Source: Fusobacteria bacterium ZRK30
GTDB taxonomy: Bacteria; Fusobacteriota; Fusobacteriia; Fusobacteriales; Fusobacteriaceae
Direction: 5' to 3'
Assembly (NCBI GenBank): GCA_024628785.1
Contig: CP102405.1
Span: forward strand, 868,001-932,000
Length of the DNA: 64,000 nucleotides
Shown here: piece after piece, positions 55,400 through 64,000 of the stretch
Layout: every line of letters begins with the position of its first letter
How positions within the stretch are numbered: position 1 is the first letter of the stretch
Position numbers and translations under genes: made by a program
The notes under the pieces: generated by a model
Database searches by the model: none
What the model saw: the letters and a program-made list of their open reading frames with translations, nothing else
Told to the model about the DNA's origin: nothing

Positions 55400-58105
55400 A
55401 TGATCGGTAACTTAGTAAAGAAAATTTTTGGAACAAAAAATGACAGAGAAATAAAAAGGATTTTAGCTATTGTAGATGAGATCAATAACTTAGAACCTGA
55501 GATAAAAAAATTAGGAGATGAAGATCTTAAAGCTAAAACTATAGAGTTTAGAGAGAGATTAGATAAGGGTGAAACTTTAGATGATATCTTAGTAGAAGCT
55601 TTTGCAGTAGTAAGAGAAGGTGCTGTAAGAGTTCTTGGAATGAGACACTACGATGTACAAATGATAGGTGGAGTAGTCCTACACGAAGGAAAAATAACTG
55701 AGATGAAAACAGGAGAGGGAAAAACATTAGTTGCAACTCTGGCTGTATATTTAAATGCGCTGACTGGTAAAGGGGTTCATGTGGTAACAGTAAATGATTA
55801 CCTTGCTACCCGTGACAGAGAATTAATGGGAAGATTATATGACTTTTTAGGATTAACTTCAGATGTGCTATACAATAACATGCCTATGGATAAAAGAGGG
55901 GCAGCCTATAGAGCTGATATTACATATGGAACAAACAGTGAATTCGGTTTTGATTATTTGAGAGACAACATGGTATCTAGAGTGGAAAACAGGGTTCAGA
56001 GAGACCTTCATTTCTGTATTGTAGATGAGGTAGACTCAATTTTAATAGATGAGGCTAGAACACCGCTTATCATATCAGGGGCAGCTGCAGATACTCAAAA
56101 ATGGTATAAAGTATTTGATGGAGTATCTAAAAAATTAGTTAGAAGTTATGAAACGGAAAAAATCAAGGATATAAAGAAGAAAAAAGAGATGAATATCCCG
56201 GATGATGTTTGGAAAGATTATGAGGTAGATGAAAAATCAAGTAATATCACTCTGACAGAAAAAGGAATAGCTAAGATAGAGAAAGAATTAGATATTGAAA
56301 ACTTATACTCTCCTGAAAATGTAGAGTTGACTCACTATATGATGCAGGCTCTAAAAGCTAAGGAATTATTTTATAGAGATAAGGAATATTTAGTTAGAGA
56401 TGGTCAAATCGTAATTATTGATGAGTTCACAGGAAGAGCCATGGAAGGCAGAAGATATTCAGATGGTCTGCACCAGGCTTTAGAGGCTAAAGAGGGATTA
56501 AAAGTAGCTGGAGAAAACCAGACTTTAGCATCCATAACACTACAAAATTACTTTAGAATGTATGAAAAATTATCTGGAATGACAGGTACTGCTGAAACAG
56601 AAGCACCTGAATTTATGCATACATACAAATTAGGAGTAGTAGTTATTCCTACAAACAGACCCATAGTAAGGTTGGATAACCCGGATTTAGTTTATAAAAC
56701 ACACGATGAAAAAATAAATGCCATAATAGAAAGAATTGAAGAACTTTATACCAATGGACAGCCTGCCTTAGTAGGAACAATCTCTATTGAAAGTTCAGAA
56801 GTTTTATCTGAGCGTTTGAAGAAGAGAAAAATACCTCATGAGGTTTTAAATGCTAAATTCCATGAAAAGGAAGCAGATATAGTAGCTCAGGCTGGTAGAT
56901 ATAAATCAATTACTATCGCTACAAACATGGCTGGAAGAGGAACTGACATCATGTTAGGGGGTAACCCGGAATTCTTGACTTTGGATGAAGTTGGAACGAT
57001 TGATGCTCCTAACTATGAGGAAGTATTAGCAAAATATAAATCTCAGTGTGAAAAAGAGAAAGTAAAGGTATTACAAGCTGGTGGATTATTTATCCTGGGT
57101 ACAGAGAGACATGAATCTAGAAGAATAGACAACCAATTAAGAGGTAGATCAGGTAGACAAGGTGACCCGGGAGCAACAGAATTTTATCTTTCATTGGAAG
57201 ATGAGCTTATGAGATTATTTGGGTCGGAAAGAGTAGCTGCTGTAATGGATAAATTAGGGTTGCCGGAAGGGGAGCCTATTGTACACAGTATGATAAGTAA
57301 AGCCATTGAAAATGCACAGAAAAAAGTAGAAGCCAGAAACTTTGGAATCAGAAAAAATCTATTGGAATTTGATGATGTTAACAATAAACAGAGGGAAGCT
57401 ATCTATGAGAGTAGGAATACAGCCTTAGAAAAAGATGATCTTAGTGAAACTGTTTTTGGGATGTTAACTGATACTGTCTCATGTGAAGTTGTTGAAAAAT
57501 TCGTAGGAGAATTTAAAGAAGACTGGGATATAGACGGGTTAGTAGAAAAAATAGAAGAACTGTTTGATTATGTCATAGAGGATAAGGAAGAATATAAAGG
57601 TTTGACTATCGAGGAATATTCTAATTCTTTATCTGAAAAAATAGTAGAAAAATATAAAGCCAAAGAGGAAGAATTTAGTACTGAACTTATGAGAAAGTTG
57701 GAAAAATATATATTATTTGAGATAGTAGACTCTAGATGGAGGGAACATTTAAAGACTTTAGATGCCTTAAGAGAGGGAATCTATCTTAGATCATATGGAC
57801 AAAAAGACCCACTTACAGAATATAAATTAATCTCTGGAGATTTATATGCTAAGATGCTAAAAACTATAAAAGAAGAGACTATTTCTTACCTGTTTAAGGT
57901 ACAGATCAGGGTACCTGAAGAGAGAGAAGTAGAGATAAAGGAAGCAAAAAATAGAAATAAAAATATAAGATATGAGGCTAATGATGATTCGGAAGGGAAC
58001 ACAGATTCAGCTAAAGAATCTAGAGTTTCTGATAAAGTAGGTAGAAATGACTTGTGTCCTTGTGGATCTGGAAAGAAATACAAAAAATGTTGTGGAAGGG
58101 TGTAG
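55400..58105 (+). CDS. secA: Protein translocase ATPase SecA
   Basis: The motor that pushes preproteins through SecYEG, 901 residues. NBD1 has Walker A MKTGEGKT (about residue 102) and the DEAD-like box [21 protein letters not shown] (core [14 protein letters not shown]). The preprotein cross-linking domain follows, then NBD2 with [14 protein letters not shown] and [18 protein letters not shown]. The helical scaffold and wing domains come next. The C-terminal SEC-C zinc motif is intact ([13 protein letters not shown]), which supports SecB or lipid binding. GTGAGGT provides the ribosome site. The next gene starts 4 bases after the stop. Confidence 0.98.
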   Translation: MIGNLVKKIFGTKNDREIKRILAIVDEINNLEPEIKKLGDEDLKAKTIEFRERLDKGETLDDILVEAFAVVREGAVRVLGMRHYDVQMIGGVVLHEGKITEMKTGEGKTLVATLAVYLNALTGKGVHVVTVNDYLATRDRELMGRLYDFLGLTSDVLYNNMPMDKRGAAYRADITYGTNSEFGFDYLRDNMVSRVENRVQRDLHFCIVDEVDSILIDEARTPLIISGAAADTQKWYKVFDGVSKKLVRSYETEKIKDIKKKKEMNIPDDVWKDYEVDEKSSNITLTEKGIAKIEKELDIENLYSPENVELTHYMMQALKAKELFYRDKEYLVRDGQIVIIDEFTGRAMEGRRYSDGLHQALEAKEGLKVAGENQTLASITLQNYFRMYEKLSGMTGTAETEAPEFMHTYKLGVVVIPTNRPIVRLDNPDLVYKTHDEKINAIIERIEELYTNGQPALVGTISIESSEVLSERLKKRKIPHEVLNAKFHEKEADIVAQAGRYKSITIATNMAGRGTDIMLGGNPEFLTLDEVGTIDAPNYEEVLAKYKSQCEKEKVKVLQAGGLFILGTERHESRRIDNQLRGRSGRQGDPGATEFYLSLEDELMRLFGSERVAAVMDKLGLPEGEPIVHSMISKAIENAQKKVEARNFGIRKNLLEFDDVNNKQREAIYESRNTALEKDDLSETVFGMLTDTVSCEVVEKFVGEFKEDWDIDGLVEKIEELFDYVIEDKEEYKGLTIEEYSNSLSEKIVEKYKAKEEEFSTELMRKLEKYILFEIVDSRWREHLKTLDALREGIYLRSYGQKDPLTEYKLISGDLYAKMLKTIKEETISYLFKVQIRVPEEREVEIKEAKNRNKNIRYEANDDSEGNTDSAKESRVSDKVGRNDLCPCGSGKKYKKCCGRV

Positions 58106-58108
58106 ACT

Positions 58109-58849
58109 ATGAAGAAAATGAATAAAATTTTATTGGCAATAATGGTAGTATTTTTAGGAGCATGTTCATCTCTGGATATAGATACTAGTAAGTATAAGAT
58201 CACTACAGAAACGTTAAAAGAACCATACAAAGTAATGGATGATATACTAATAAGGGAATCTATTTTATCTGACTGGTATAACAATGAAGAACCGGTTCAC
58301 TATTTGACAACTAGACAAGTTATAAAAAAAGATGGTAAGGATGAGGTCTTTTTAAATAGTTTGAAAACTAAAGAAATCACAGATAAAGATATTGAAGAAT
58401 TCAATAAATTAACTAAAAAATATCTGAACAAGTTAGAGAGAAAATATAAGTTAAAAGATGAAAATATCAAAGATACCAAGGAACTTGTAAAGAATTTGGT
58501 AATTGGATATAATGTTGTTTATCCTACTACTTCAAAGCATTTGATGACAGTGGTTGCGACTGAAAAAGAAAGAAATTATATCTTGGAATTAAATAAAAAA
58601 ACTGAAGATGAGATGACGGATAAAGACAGAACGAAGGTAAGAAAATTATTGAATAAATGGTTGGAAAGAAAGGAATTTTTTGATGGAGAATCAATCTATA
58701 GTGCTGAGATATCAAAGGATACAGTGAAACTTGTAGAACTATCTAAGAAGAAAAATTTAACTACTTTAGAATTGAATAACTTAAATGCTAAAGCTATGGA
58801 AATAGCATTCCCGGAATTAATATCTAGTTTATCTAGATGGGGAAAATAA
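58109..58849 (+). CDS. Lipoprotein of unknown function downstream of secA
   Basis: A 246-residue protein with a lipoprotein signal (lipobox LGAC, Cys19). The mature part is charged and mostly helical (LTKKYLNKLERKYKLKDENIKDTKELVKNLV, core KYLNKLERKYKLKDE), with no domain I recognise. A segment resembling TTRQVIKKDGKDEVFLNSLK and a second half about 95 residues later with KDRTKVRKLLNKWLERKEFF suggest two related helical halves. It lies 4 bases after secA and is probably read with it. A terminator follows. Whether it is linked to secretion is unknown. Confidence 0.75.
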   Translation: MKKMNKILLAIMVVFLGACSSLDIDTSKYKITTETLKEPYKVMDDILIRESILSDWYNNEEPVHYLTTRQVIKKDGKDEVFLNSLKTKEITDKDIEEFNKLTKKYLNKLERKYKLKDENIKDTKELVKNLVIGYNVVYPTTSKHLMTVVATEKERNYILELNKKTEDEMTDKDRTKVRKLLNKWLERKEFFDGESIYSAEISKDTVKLVELSKKKNLTTLELNNLNAKAMEIAFPELISSLSRWGK

Positions 58850-58859
58850 ATTAATATTG

Positions 58860-58893
58860 AATTAGGAGATGGGTTGTTCTGTCTCCTAATTTT
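58860..58893 (+). terminator. Intrinsic terminator of the secA unit
   Basis: AATTAGGAGA pairs with TCTCCTAATT across 12 bases and is followed by TTTAA. Confidence 0.75.
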
Positions 58894-58932
58894 AATATTG
58901 AATTATAATAAAATTTAGTCAGGAGGAGAACT

Positions 58933-59130
58933 ATGGATAGAAAAATATGTCCTATTTGCGGGAATGAGAATAATTGTGCTCATGAAAATGGAAAAGACCC
59001 TCATACTTGCTGGTGTATGAATGTAAAGATCCCAAAGGAAGTTTTGGAAAAATTAAAAAAAGCAAAAAAAAATAATACAGGTGGTTGTTTTTGCAGGTCT
59101 TGTGTGGAAAAATTTATGAAAGGTGAGTAG
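58933..59130 (+). CDS. Cysteine-rich CWC family protein
   Basis: A 65-residue protein with seven cysteines matching the cysteine-rich CWC family. CPICGNENNCAHENGKDPHTCWCMNV is the characteristic N-terminal half (core HTCWCM), and GGCFCRSCVEKF closes it. The pattern suggests a small metal-binding, probably zinc, module. No function is established for the family. GGAGGAG precedes the ATG, and the gene stands alone between two terminators. Confidence 0.85.
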   Translation: MDRKICPICGNENNCAHENGKDPHTCWCMNVKIPKEVLEKLKKAKKNNTGGCFCRSCVEKFMKGE

Positions 59131-59172
59131 AGAAAATAGAATTAGAAGCTATAGGGTATTTAAAATTAGTAT

Positions 59173-59212
59173 AAAAAAAAGAGAACTAAATTAATTTAGT
59201 TCTCTTTTTTTT
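59173..59212. terminator. Bidirectional terminator between the CWC and GGDEF genes
   Basis: A perfect 40-base palindrome: AAAAAAAAGAGAACTAAATT followed by its exact inverse complement. It serves both converging genes. Confidence 0.93.
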
Positions 59213-59213
59213 A

Positions 59214-60716
59214 TTATACTTCTATATATTTTCTTTCAGGTAATTTTTTCTTATTTTTCTTATCCTTATACATCTCTATGTCTGCTAGGTTGATATATTC
59301 TTCCAAGGTATCATCTCCAGAACACTCGACCATTCCAACACTTATACTGGTTTTGTATTGTTTTGAATTATTTTTAGTATATTTTTCAAATTGCTTTTCA
59401 ATTTCATTAAATAACTTCCTTACTTCTACTATGTTTAACCTGTCGAATCCCAGGATAAATTCATCTCCTCCAAACCTGAGGAAGATATCTTCCGGCTCTA
59501 GGTTATCTTCTATAATTTTAACAATATTTTTAATTAATTCATCTCCTTCTTCGTGGGAAAATCGATCATTTACATATTTAAGGTCATTTATATCGATAAA
59601 AACAGTTACCAAATTTCCTCTTTTTTTCTTAACAAGTTTAAACTTTTTATCTAATTTTTCCAGTCCGATATGCCTGTTAAGTATTCCTGTCATTACGTCG
59701 TAAGTGGCCAGACTATAGAGTCTTTTTTTCATTATTTCAATATCTTCTAAGAGATTATTTATATTTTTTCCTAAATTTCCAATTTCATCTTTCCCGCTGA
59801 TTTCAAGACGTTTCCCCAGATCTTTATGCTTTATTATCTCTTTAACTGAATGCTCCATATTTCTCAGTCTTTTTACAATAAATCTTTCCATAAAGATATA
59901 GATAACAAAAATCAAAATTAAAAAGTTTATTAACAGCATCACTATATATTTTTTTATATTTTCTTTTCCTAAAAATAATATATTGGCATCTCTTTGATTT
60001 TCCAAGATAATACTCCGACTAGAAAGGGTTGGAATATAGAATTTATTGAGGACTGTATCTTTTTCTATCTTAATTTCATATGGATATTTTGAGTCTTCAG
60101 AAACGCCTAATATATTAAATGGGATTCCTAATTTTTCTTCTAAAGTTTTCAATTTATTTTCATCTAAAAAATAACCCATAACTAAGTTACCTACTGGCTT
60201 TTTCAAATTATTGCTGTCTGTTATTCCTAAGTTGGAAAAAATTAAAATCTTATTATTTTTCCTGGCTATCATCCCTATTTTTTCATTATGAAACTCTATT
60301 TCATTTTTTAGTTTTCTGATATCTTCTAAAGAAAGAGCCTTATCGGAGTCGTTGTCATAACTTGTCTGGTATACTATTTCCCCACGATCATCTAAAAAGA
60401 TAACAAGGTTTAAATCTAAATCATCTAAAAGAGTATCGACTAAGTTACTCCTTGTATAATCTTCTTTTATTTTAGGATCCTCTGAAGCTATGAACTCATA
60501 GCTGTCATCCCATTTAGACCAATCAACATTAAGTCTTTCTAAGTTTGAATATAAACTACGAAACTCATTGTTTATCAATTTGTATATGGATTTAGATATT
60601 CCAATTTCTATTTGCTCGTAATCTTTTTCTACCGATTTTTTTAGATTAAAAAAGATCAAGATAAAGACTACGATACTAGAAATTGTTACTATAAATAAGC
60701 TTTTTGCTCTTAACAT
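59214..60716 (-). CDS. CHASE4-HAMP-GGDEF diguanylate cyclase
   Basis: A membrane-bound diguanylate cyclase of 500 residues that makes the second messenger cyclic di-GMP. The first helix covers about residues 6-25. A periplasmic sensor of the CHASE4 type (about 28-255) shows NVDWSKWDDSYEFI and YTRSNL. A second helix follows (about 256-282, MLLINFLILIFVIYIFM), then a HAMP-like linker and the GGDEF domain (about 340-495). The catalytic signature RFGGDEFILGF is intact, and TYDVMTGILNR is typical of an active enzyme. No RxxD inhibitory site was clearly seen. The ATG at 60716 is preferred over a TTG three codons upstream that abuts GGGAG. Confidence 0.93.
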   Translation of the reverse strand: MLRAKSLFIVTISSIVVFILIFFNLKKSVEKDYEQIEIGISKSIYKLINNEFRSLYSNLERLNVDWSKWDDSYEFIASEDPKIKEDYTRSNLVDTLLDDLDLNLVIFLDDRGEIVYQTSYDNDSDKALSLEDIRKLKNEIEFHNEKIGMIARKNNKILIFSNLGITDSNNLKKPVGNLVMGYFLDENKLKTLEEKLGIPFNILGVSEDSKYPYEIKIEKDTVLNKFYIPTLSSRSIILENQRDANILFLGKENIKKYIVMLLINFLILIFVIYIFMERFIVKRLRNMEHSVKEIIKHKDLGKRLEISGKDEIGNLGKNINNLLEDIEIMKKRLYSLATYDVMTGILNRHIGLEKLDKKFKLVKKKRGNLVTVFIDINDLKYVNDRFSHEEGDELIKNIVKIIEDNLEPEDIFLRFGGDEFILGFDRLNIVEVRKLFNEIEKQFEKYTKNNSKQYKTSISVGMVECSGDDTLEEYINLADIEMYKDKKNKKKLPERKYIEV

Positions 60717-61165
60717 TATGTCCAACTCCCTTTGGGTAATTTATTCAGATTTATTTGTATAAATATACTTATTCTGAAAGAGAAAACCTCTAATTTCTTA
60801 ATAAATTAGAATCATATAGATTATTTTAGAATAAAGTTGTATTAATTACTGTATTATAAACGCATCTCTAGAGAAAATTTGCCGTTATTCTCTATGTAAA
60901 ATAAGAGGCATCTCCATTTTATAGGAAAATTTTACTTATAATTCTACAAGAAAAGATTAGGATAGCAAATGAAATCAAAATATTTCTAGGATGAATATAA
61001 TATATAGTATAACATATACAGGATGAATAAAATGAATTATCTTTTTTTGTGAAGAAGAAGTAGAATATATAGGTGGAAAGAAGATGAATATAGTGAATAT
61101 TTCAATTTATTATATCTGTAGGTTAGGTTAGCATTTTGGTTATACAAAAGGGAAAGGTGATTAAA
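60717..61165. other. Gene-free stretch between the GGDEF and EamA genes
   Basis: AT-rich. It contains an inverted repeat AGAGAAAATTTGCCGTTATTCTCT-like segment near 60874-60897 and a possible 15-codon peptide at 61084-61131 with AGGTGG before it. No larger gene was found. Confidence 0.6.
61084..61131 (+). CDS. Possible 15-residue leader peptide
   Basis: An ATG preceded by AGGTGG at good spacing opens a 15-codon frame rich in Ile and Tyr, ending at TAG 35 bases before the exporter start. Such a peptide could act in translational control of the exporter gene. Chance occurrence in AT-rich DNA is quite possible. Confidence 0.25.
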   Translation: MNIVNISIYYICRLG

Positions 61166-62053
61166 ATGAAAAAAAGTTTAGTAGCAGATGTAACATTATT
61201 ATTGGTATCAATTGTATGGGGGTCAGGCTTTGTAGCCACCAAGATACTATTGGATGCAGGGATATCACCATTTTATATGATGGGATTTAGATTTTTAATA
61301 GCAGGAATATCTCTAGGAGTTATTTTTTTTAATAGGATAAAGAAGATGAAAAAAGAGGATATATTGGGAGGATTTTTAGTAGGGATCTTATTGTATTTGG
61401 CTTTTGGAGCACAGACAGTAGGATTACAGTATACGACACCGTCTAAAAATGCTTTTTTGACAGGGGTAAATGTAGTCGTAGTACCTTTTTTATATTGGGC
61501 TGTAACTCAGAAAAAACCTGATAAATACGTTTTTGCAGCAGTTATTATTTGTTTTTTAGGGACAGCGTTTTTATCTACAGGAAATAATATGAGTTTTGGA
61601 TATGGGGAATTTTTATCTCTAATCTGTGCATTTTTATTTGCAGGACACATAGTTTCTAACGGTTATTATGTGGACAAAACAGGGCCTTTTATCCTTTGTT
61701 TCTTACAGATGATCTTTGCATCGATCTTTGCCTTTGTGACAGCATTTAGTGTAGAAACACTGCCTCCAGTGATATCTACTCATACTTGGGCAGCTATATT
61801 TTATGTGGGATTAGTCACAACAATGCTGGCATTTTTTCTGCAAACCTGGGCACAAGCTCATACAACTTCTACAAAGACAGCGATAATTATATCCACAGAA
61901 GCAGTTTTTGGAACCTTGTTTTCAGTGGTTTTATTGGGAGAGTTATTGACTGTAAATATGATTATTGGAGGATTTGCTATCTTTATAGCAATAATAACCG
62001 CAGAAACAAAATGGAATTTTTTGAAATTTAACAGGAAAACAGTTAAAATATAG
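61166..62053 (+). CDS. EamA/DMT-family transporter
   Basis: A 295-residue inner membrane protein with ten predicted helices arranged as two EamA repeats. The first repeat begins with LLLVSIVWGSGFVATKILLDAGISPFYMMGFRFLIAG (core VWGSGFVATK), and the second with FLSLICAFLFAGHIVSNGYYV. LQTWAQAHTTSTKTAIIISTEAVFGTLFSVVLLGE is the conserved end of the second repeat (core STEAVFGTLFSVV). The family exports amino acids, metabolites or drugs; the substrate is unknown. The ATG at 61166 follows AAAGGTGAT. An ATG ten codons upstream has no ribosome site. Confidence 0.9.
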   Translation: MKKSLVADVTLLLVSIVWGSGFVATKILLDAGISPFYMMGFRFLIAGISLGVIFFNRIKKMKKEDILGGFLVGILLYLAFGAQTVGLQYTTPSKNAFLTGVNVVVVPFLYWAVTQKKPDKYVFAAVIICFLGTAFLSTGNNMSFGYGEFLSLICAFLFAGHIVSNGYYVDKTGPFILCFLQMIFASIFAFVTAFSVETLPPVISTHTWAAIFYVGLVTTMLAFFLQTWAQAHTTSTKTAIIISTEAVFGTLFSVVLLGELLTVNMIIGGFAIFIAIITAETKWNFLKFNRKTVKI

Positions 62054-62058
62054 GAAAG

Positions 62059-62092
62059 ATAAAAAAGAGTAGCTTAAGCTACTCTTTTTTTA
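62059..62092 (+). terminator. Intrinsic terminator after the EamA gene
   Basis: A perfect palindrome of AAAAAAGAGTAGCTT and AAGCTACTCTTTTTT, flanked by GAT and ATC. Confidence 0.92.
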
Positions 62093-62131
62093 TCTTTCTT
62101 GATTAAAAAAAATGAAACAGGGAGGGCTAAG

Positions 62132-64000
62132 ATGTTTAAATTAGTGTCAAATTACACCCCTACAGGAGATCAGCCAAGTGCTATAAAAACTCTGGTAGAG
62201 GGGTTAAATAATAATTATAGGGATCAGACATTATTAGGAGTAACGGGATCAGGGAAAACATTTACCATAGCCAATATAATTAAGGAAACCAATAGACCGG
62301 CTCTTATTATGGCTCCCAATAAAACTCTGGCAGCACAACTATATTCGGAGTATAAAAAGTTTTTCCCTGAGAATGCAGTAGAATATTTTGTATCCTACTA
62401 TGATTACTACCAGCCAGAGGCTTATATTCCCTCTACAGACACGTTTATAGAAAAAGACTCATCTATCAACGATGAGATCGATAAAATGCGACATTCGGCT
62501 ACTGCGGCCCTCTTAACCAGGAAAGATGTTATAATAGTAGCTTCTGTATCGGCCATCTATGGATTAGGATCACCTGAAACATATAAGAAGATGACCCTGG
62601 CTATCGATCTTAAGAGCGGTATGAGCCGAGATGAAGTTATGAAAAAATTAATATATTTAAGGTATGAAAGAAATGATATAGCCTTTGAGAGGGGAAAATT
62701 CAGAGTCAAGGGAGACATTATAGATATCTATCCTGTTTATCAGGAAAGTGGGTACAGGCTGGAATACTGGGGGGATGAACTGGAAAGTATCTCTGAAATA
62801 AACACCCTTACAGGTCAGAGTATAAAAAGAAATATTCAGAGGATAATGATCATGCCAGCTACCCACTACCTGACAGAAGGGGAGAAATTGGAGCAGATCA
62901 TGGAGGAGATAAAAAATGATCTGGAGATCCAGGTGGAAAAATTTGAAAACAAAGGAAAACTTCTGGAAGCCCAGAGGATAAAACAGAGAACTGAGTATGA
63001 CCTGGAGATGATAAAGGAGATCGGTTACTGTAAGGGGATAGAAAACTATTCCAGATATCTGTCGGGTAAAAAAGAGGGAGAGAAACCCCATACACTACTG
63101 GAATACTTTCCCGATAATTTTTTAATCTTTATAGATGAATCCCACATAGGACTGGCCCAGATTGGCGGGATGTACAAGGGAGACAGGTCCAGAAAAACAA
63201 CTTTAGTGGAAAATGGATTTAGGTTACCATCTGCTTTAGACAACAGACCCCTAAAATTTGAAGAATTCAGAGAGGTAGGAGGGCAGATGGTATTTGTTTC
63301 GGCCACCCCTGGAGACTTTGAATTGGAAAATAGTGAGTCTGTAGCAGAACAACTGGTTCGTCCTACAGGGATTGTAGAGCCTAAGATAATAATAAAACCG
63401 ACTAAAAACCAGGTGGATGATCTTCTGGAGGAGATAAGGTTGAGGGTAGAGAAAAAACAATGTGTTTTAGTGACTACCCTGACAAAAAAAATGGCAGAGG
63501 AGCTGACAGAATATTACCTTGATTTAGGAGTGAGGGTGAAATATATGCATTCCGGGGTAGATACTTTGGAAAGAATCGAGATAATTCGGGGATTAAGAAA
63601 AAAGGAATTTGATGTATTAGTAGGAATAAATCTATTGAGGGAAGGATTAGATATTCCAGAGGTATCCTTGGTGGCTATATTAGAGGCAGATAAGGAAGGG
63701 TTTTTAAGGAGCAGGAGATCACTGATACAGACCATGGGAAGAGCAGCCAGAAATATAGAGGGAGAAGCTATCCTGTATGCAGATGTTATTACAAAATCTA
63801 TGGCAGAAGCTATCTCAGAAACAGACAGAAGAAGGGAAAAACAGCTAGAATATAATATAAATAATAATATAGATCCAAGATCCACTATAAATGAGATATC
63901 GGAAGATCTTTTAAATCTCGATTATGGTTTAGATATAGATGAGATAAATGAAGAGGTAATGGTATATAGTTCTAAAAAGGATATAGTAGAGCAGATAGAA
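62132..64000 (+). CDS. uvrB: Excinuclease ABC subunit UvrB, 5' part
   Basis: Damage-verifying helicase-like subunit of nucleotide excision repair, acting with UvrA and UvrC. The frame is open from the ATG to the right edge (623 codons), so about 35-40 residues are missing from the usual 660. Helicase motif I is GVTGSGKT (about residue 40), and [15 protein letters not shown] follows. The DNA-clamping beta hairpin is [20 protein letters not shown]. The DEAD-like motif II appears as [11 protein letters not shown], and motif VI as QTMGRAARN. The last visible residues ([11 protein letters not shown]) open the C-terminal UVR domain that binds UvrC. GGGAGGG precedes the ATG. Confidence 0.98.
   Translation, partial: MFKLVSNYTPTGDQPSAIKTLVEGLNNNYRDQTLLGVTGSGKTFTIANIIKETNRPALIMAPNKTLAAQLYSEYKKFFPENAVEYFVSYYDYYQPEAYIPSTDTFIEKDSSINDEIDKMRHSATAALLTRKDVIIVASVSAIYGLGSPETYKKMTLAIDLKSGMSRDEVMKKLIYLRYERNDIAFERGKFRVKGDIIDIYPVYQESGYRLEYWGDELESISEINTLTGQSIKRNIQRIMIMPATHYLTEGEKLEQIMEEIKNDLEIQVEKFENKGKLLEAQRIKQRTEYDLEMIKEIGYCKGIENYSRYLSGKKEGEKPHTLLEYFPDNFLIFIDESHIGLAQIGGMYKGDRSRKTTLVENGFRLPSALDNRPLKFEEFREVGGQMVFVSATPGDFELENSESVAEQLVRPTGIVEPKIIIKPTKNQVDDLLEEIRLRVEKKQCVLVTTLTKKMAEELTEYYLDLGVRVKYMHSGVDTLERIEIIRGLRKKEFDVLVGINLLREGLDIPEVSLVAILEADKEGFLRSRRSLIQTMGRAARNIEGEAILYADVITKSMAEAISETDRRREKQLEYNINNNIDPRSTINEISEDLLNLDYGLDIDEINEEVMVYSSKKDIVEQIE

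Noticed and set aside
1-64000. CRISPR arrays, tRNA or rRNA genes, insertion sequences, prophage
   Set aside because: I saw no regularly spaced repeats, no tRNA T-loop context outside coding genes, and no transposase or integrase motifs. This was by eye; a tRNAscan and ISfinder run would be decisive.

Overview
The window is an AT-rich, gene-dense bacterial segment. It most resembles the Fusobacteriaceae (Ilyobacter / Propionigenium / Psychrilyobacter-like). Reasons are the strong A/T codon bias, frequent TTG and GTG starts, Gram-negative traits (KdsA for LPS Kdo, many lipoproteins, YajC, TRAP and Opp transport), the glpA-type oxidoreductase / FAD oxidoreductase / DUF1667 triplet, and IspH overlapping ribosomal protein S1. 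The genus is an inference from gene content. No rRNA, tRNA, CRISPR array, phage or insertion sequence was recognised.

Layout. 1-5115: the 3' part of dnaK, a GNAT acetyltransferase, a LacX-like aldose epimerase and dnaJ, then yajC and a doubly anchored lipoprotein. 5244-10466: a glycerophosphodiesterase lipoprotein, a complete TRAP transporter and a HAD phosphatase in one transcription unit with a long structured leader. 10538-14640: an MgtC-like membrane protein, then a glycerol-3-phosphate-dehydrogenase-like triplet behind a promoter and leader terminator. 14900-19496: ptsI, ptsH, ispH and rpsA, with overlapping reading frames. 19563-21681: a Crp/Fnr-family regulator and two exported proteins, all three preceded by the same 15-bp palindrome at the same distance from a -10 box. 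21748-24109: an AbgT-type transporter and a nitroreductase. 24506-26298: a small accessory locus with a RiPP-leader-like peptide, a TPR lipoprotein gene broken by two frameshifts, and an exported TPR protein. 26383-33757: an antiporter fused to a PTS EIIA domain, an RluA pseudouridine synthase, an ornithine-cyclodeaminase-family protein, murE, a YdcF-like protein and kdsA. 33798-40073: an FCD-domain regulator facing an operon for a multi-subunit flavin/iron-sulfur amine dehydrogenase with its own sodium symporter and RidA. 40384-46440: an oligopeptide ABC transporter (oppBCDFA). 46640-50020: a MerR regulator with a typical 19-bp-spacer promoter and an alcohol dehydrogenase, then a convergent CBS/DRTGG pyrophosphatase. 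50470-64000: ligA, a pseudopilin, a CLC protein lacking the gating glutamate, secA, a lipoprotein, a CWC protein, a CHASE4-GGDEF diguanylate cyclase, an EamA exporter and the 5' part of uvrB.

How the parts work together. Glycerophosphodiester cleavage (GlpQ) and a G3P-oxidising triplet lie within a few kb and each follows a leader containing a terminator-like hairpin. Two separate flavin/Fe-S dehydrogenase assemblies (11462-14594 and 34815-38172) use the same parts: FAD subunits plus BFD-type or ferredoxin-type clusters.

The least ordinary signals are the shared operator of the Crp/Fnr locus, the structured leader of the glpQ operon, the small peptide beside the broken TPR lipoprotein, the CLC protein with Gly in place of the gating Glu, and several dispersed non-coding repeats. 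I found no single locus that is clearly a new defence or biosynthetic system.
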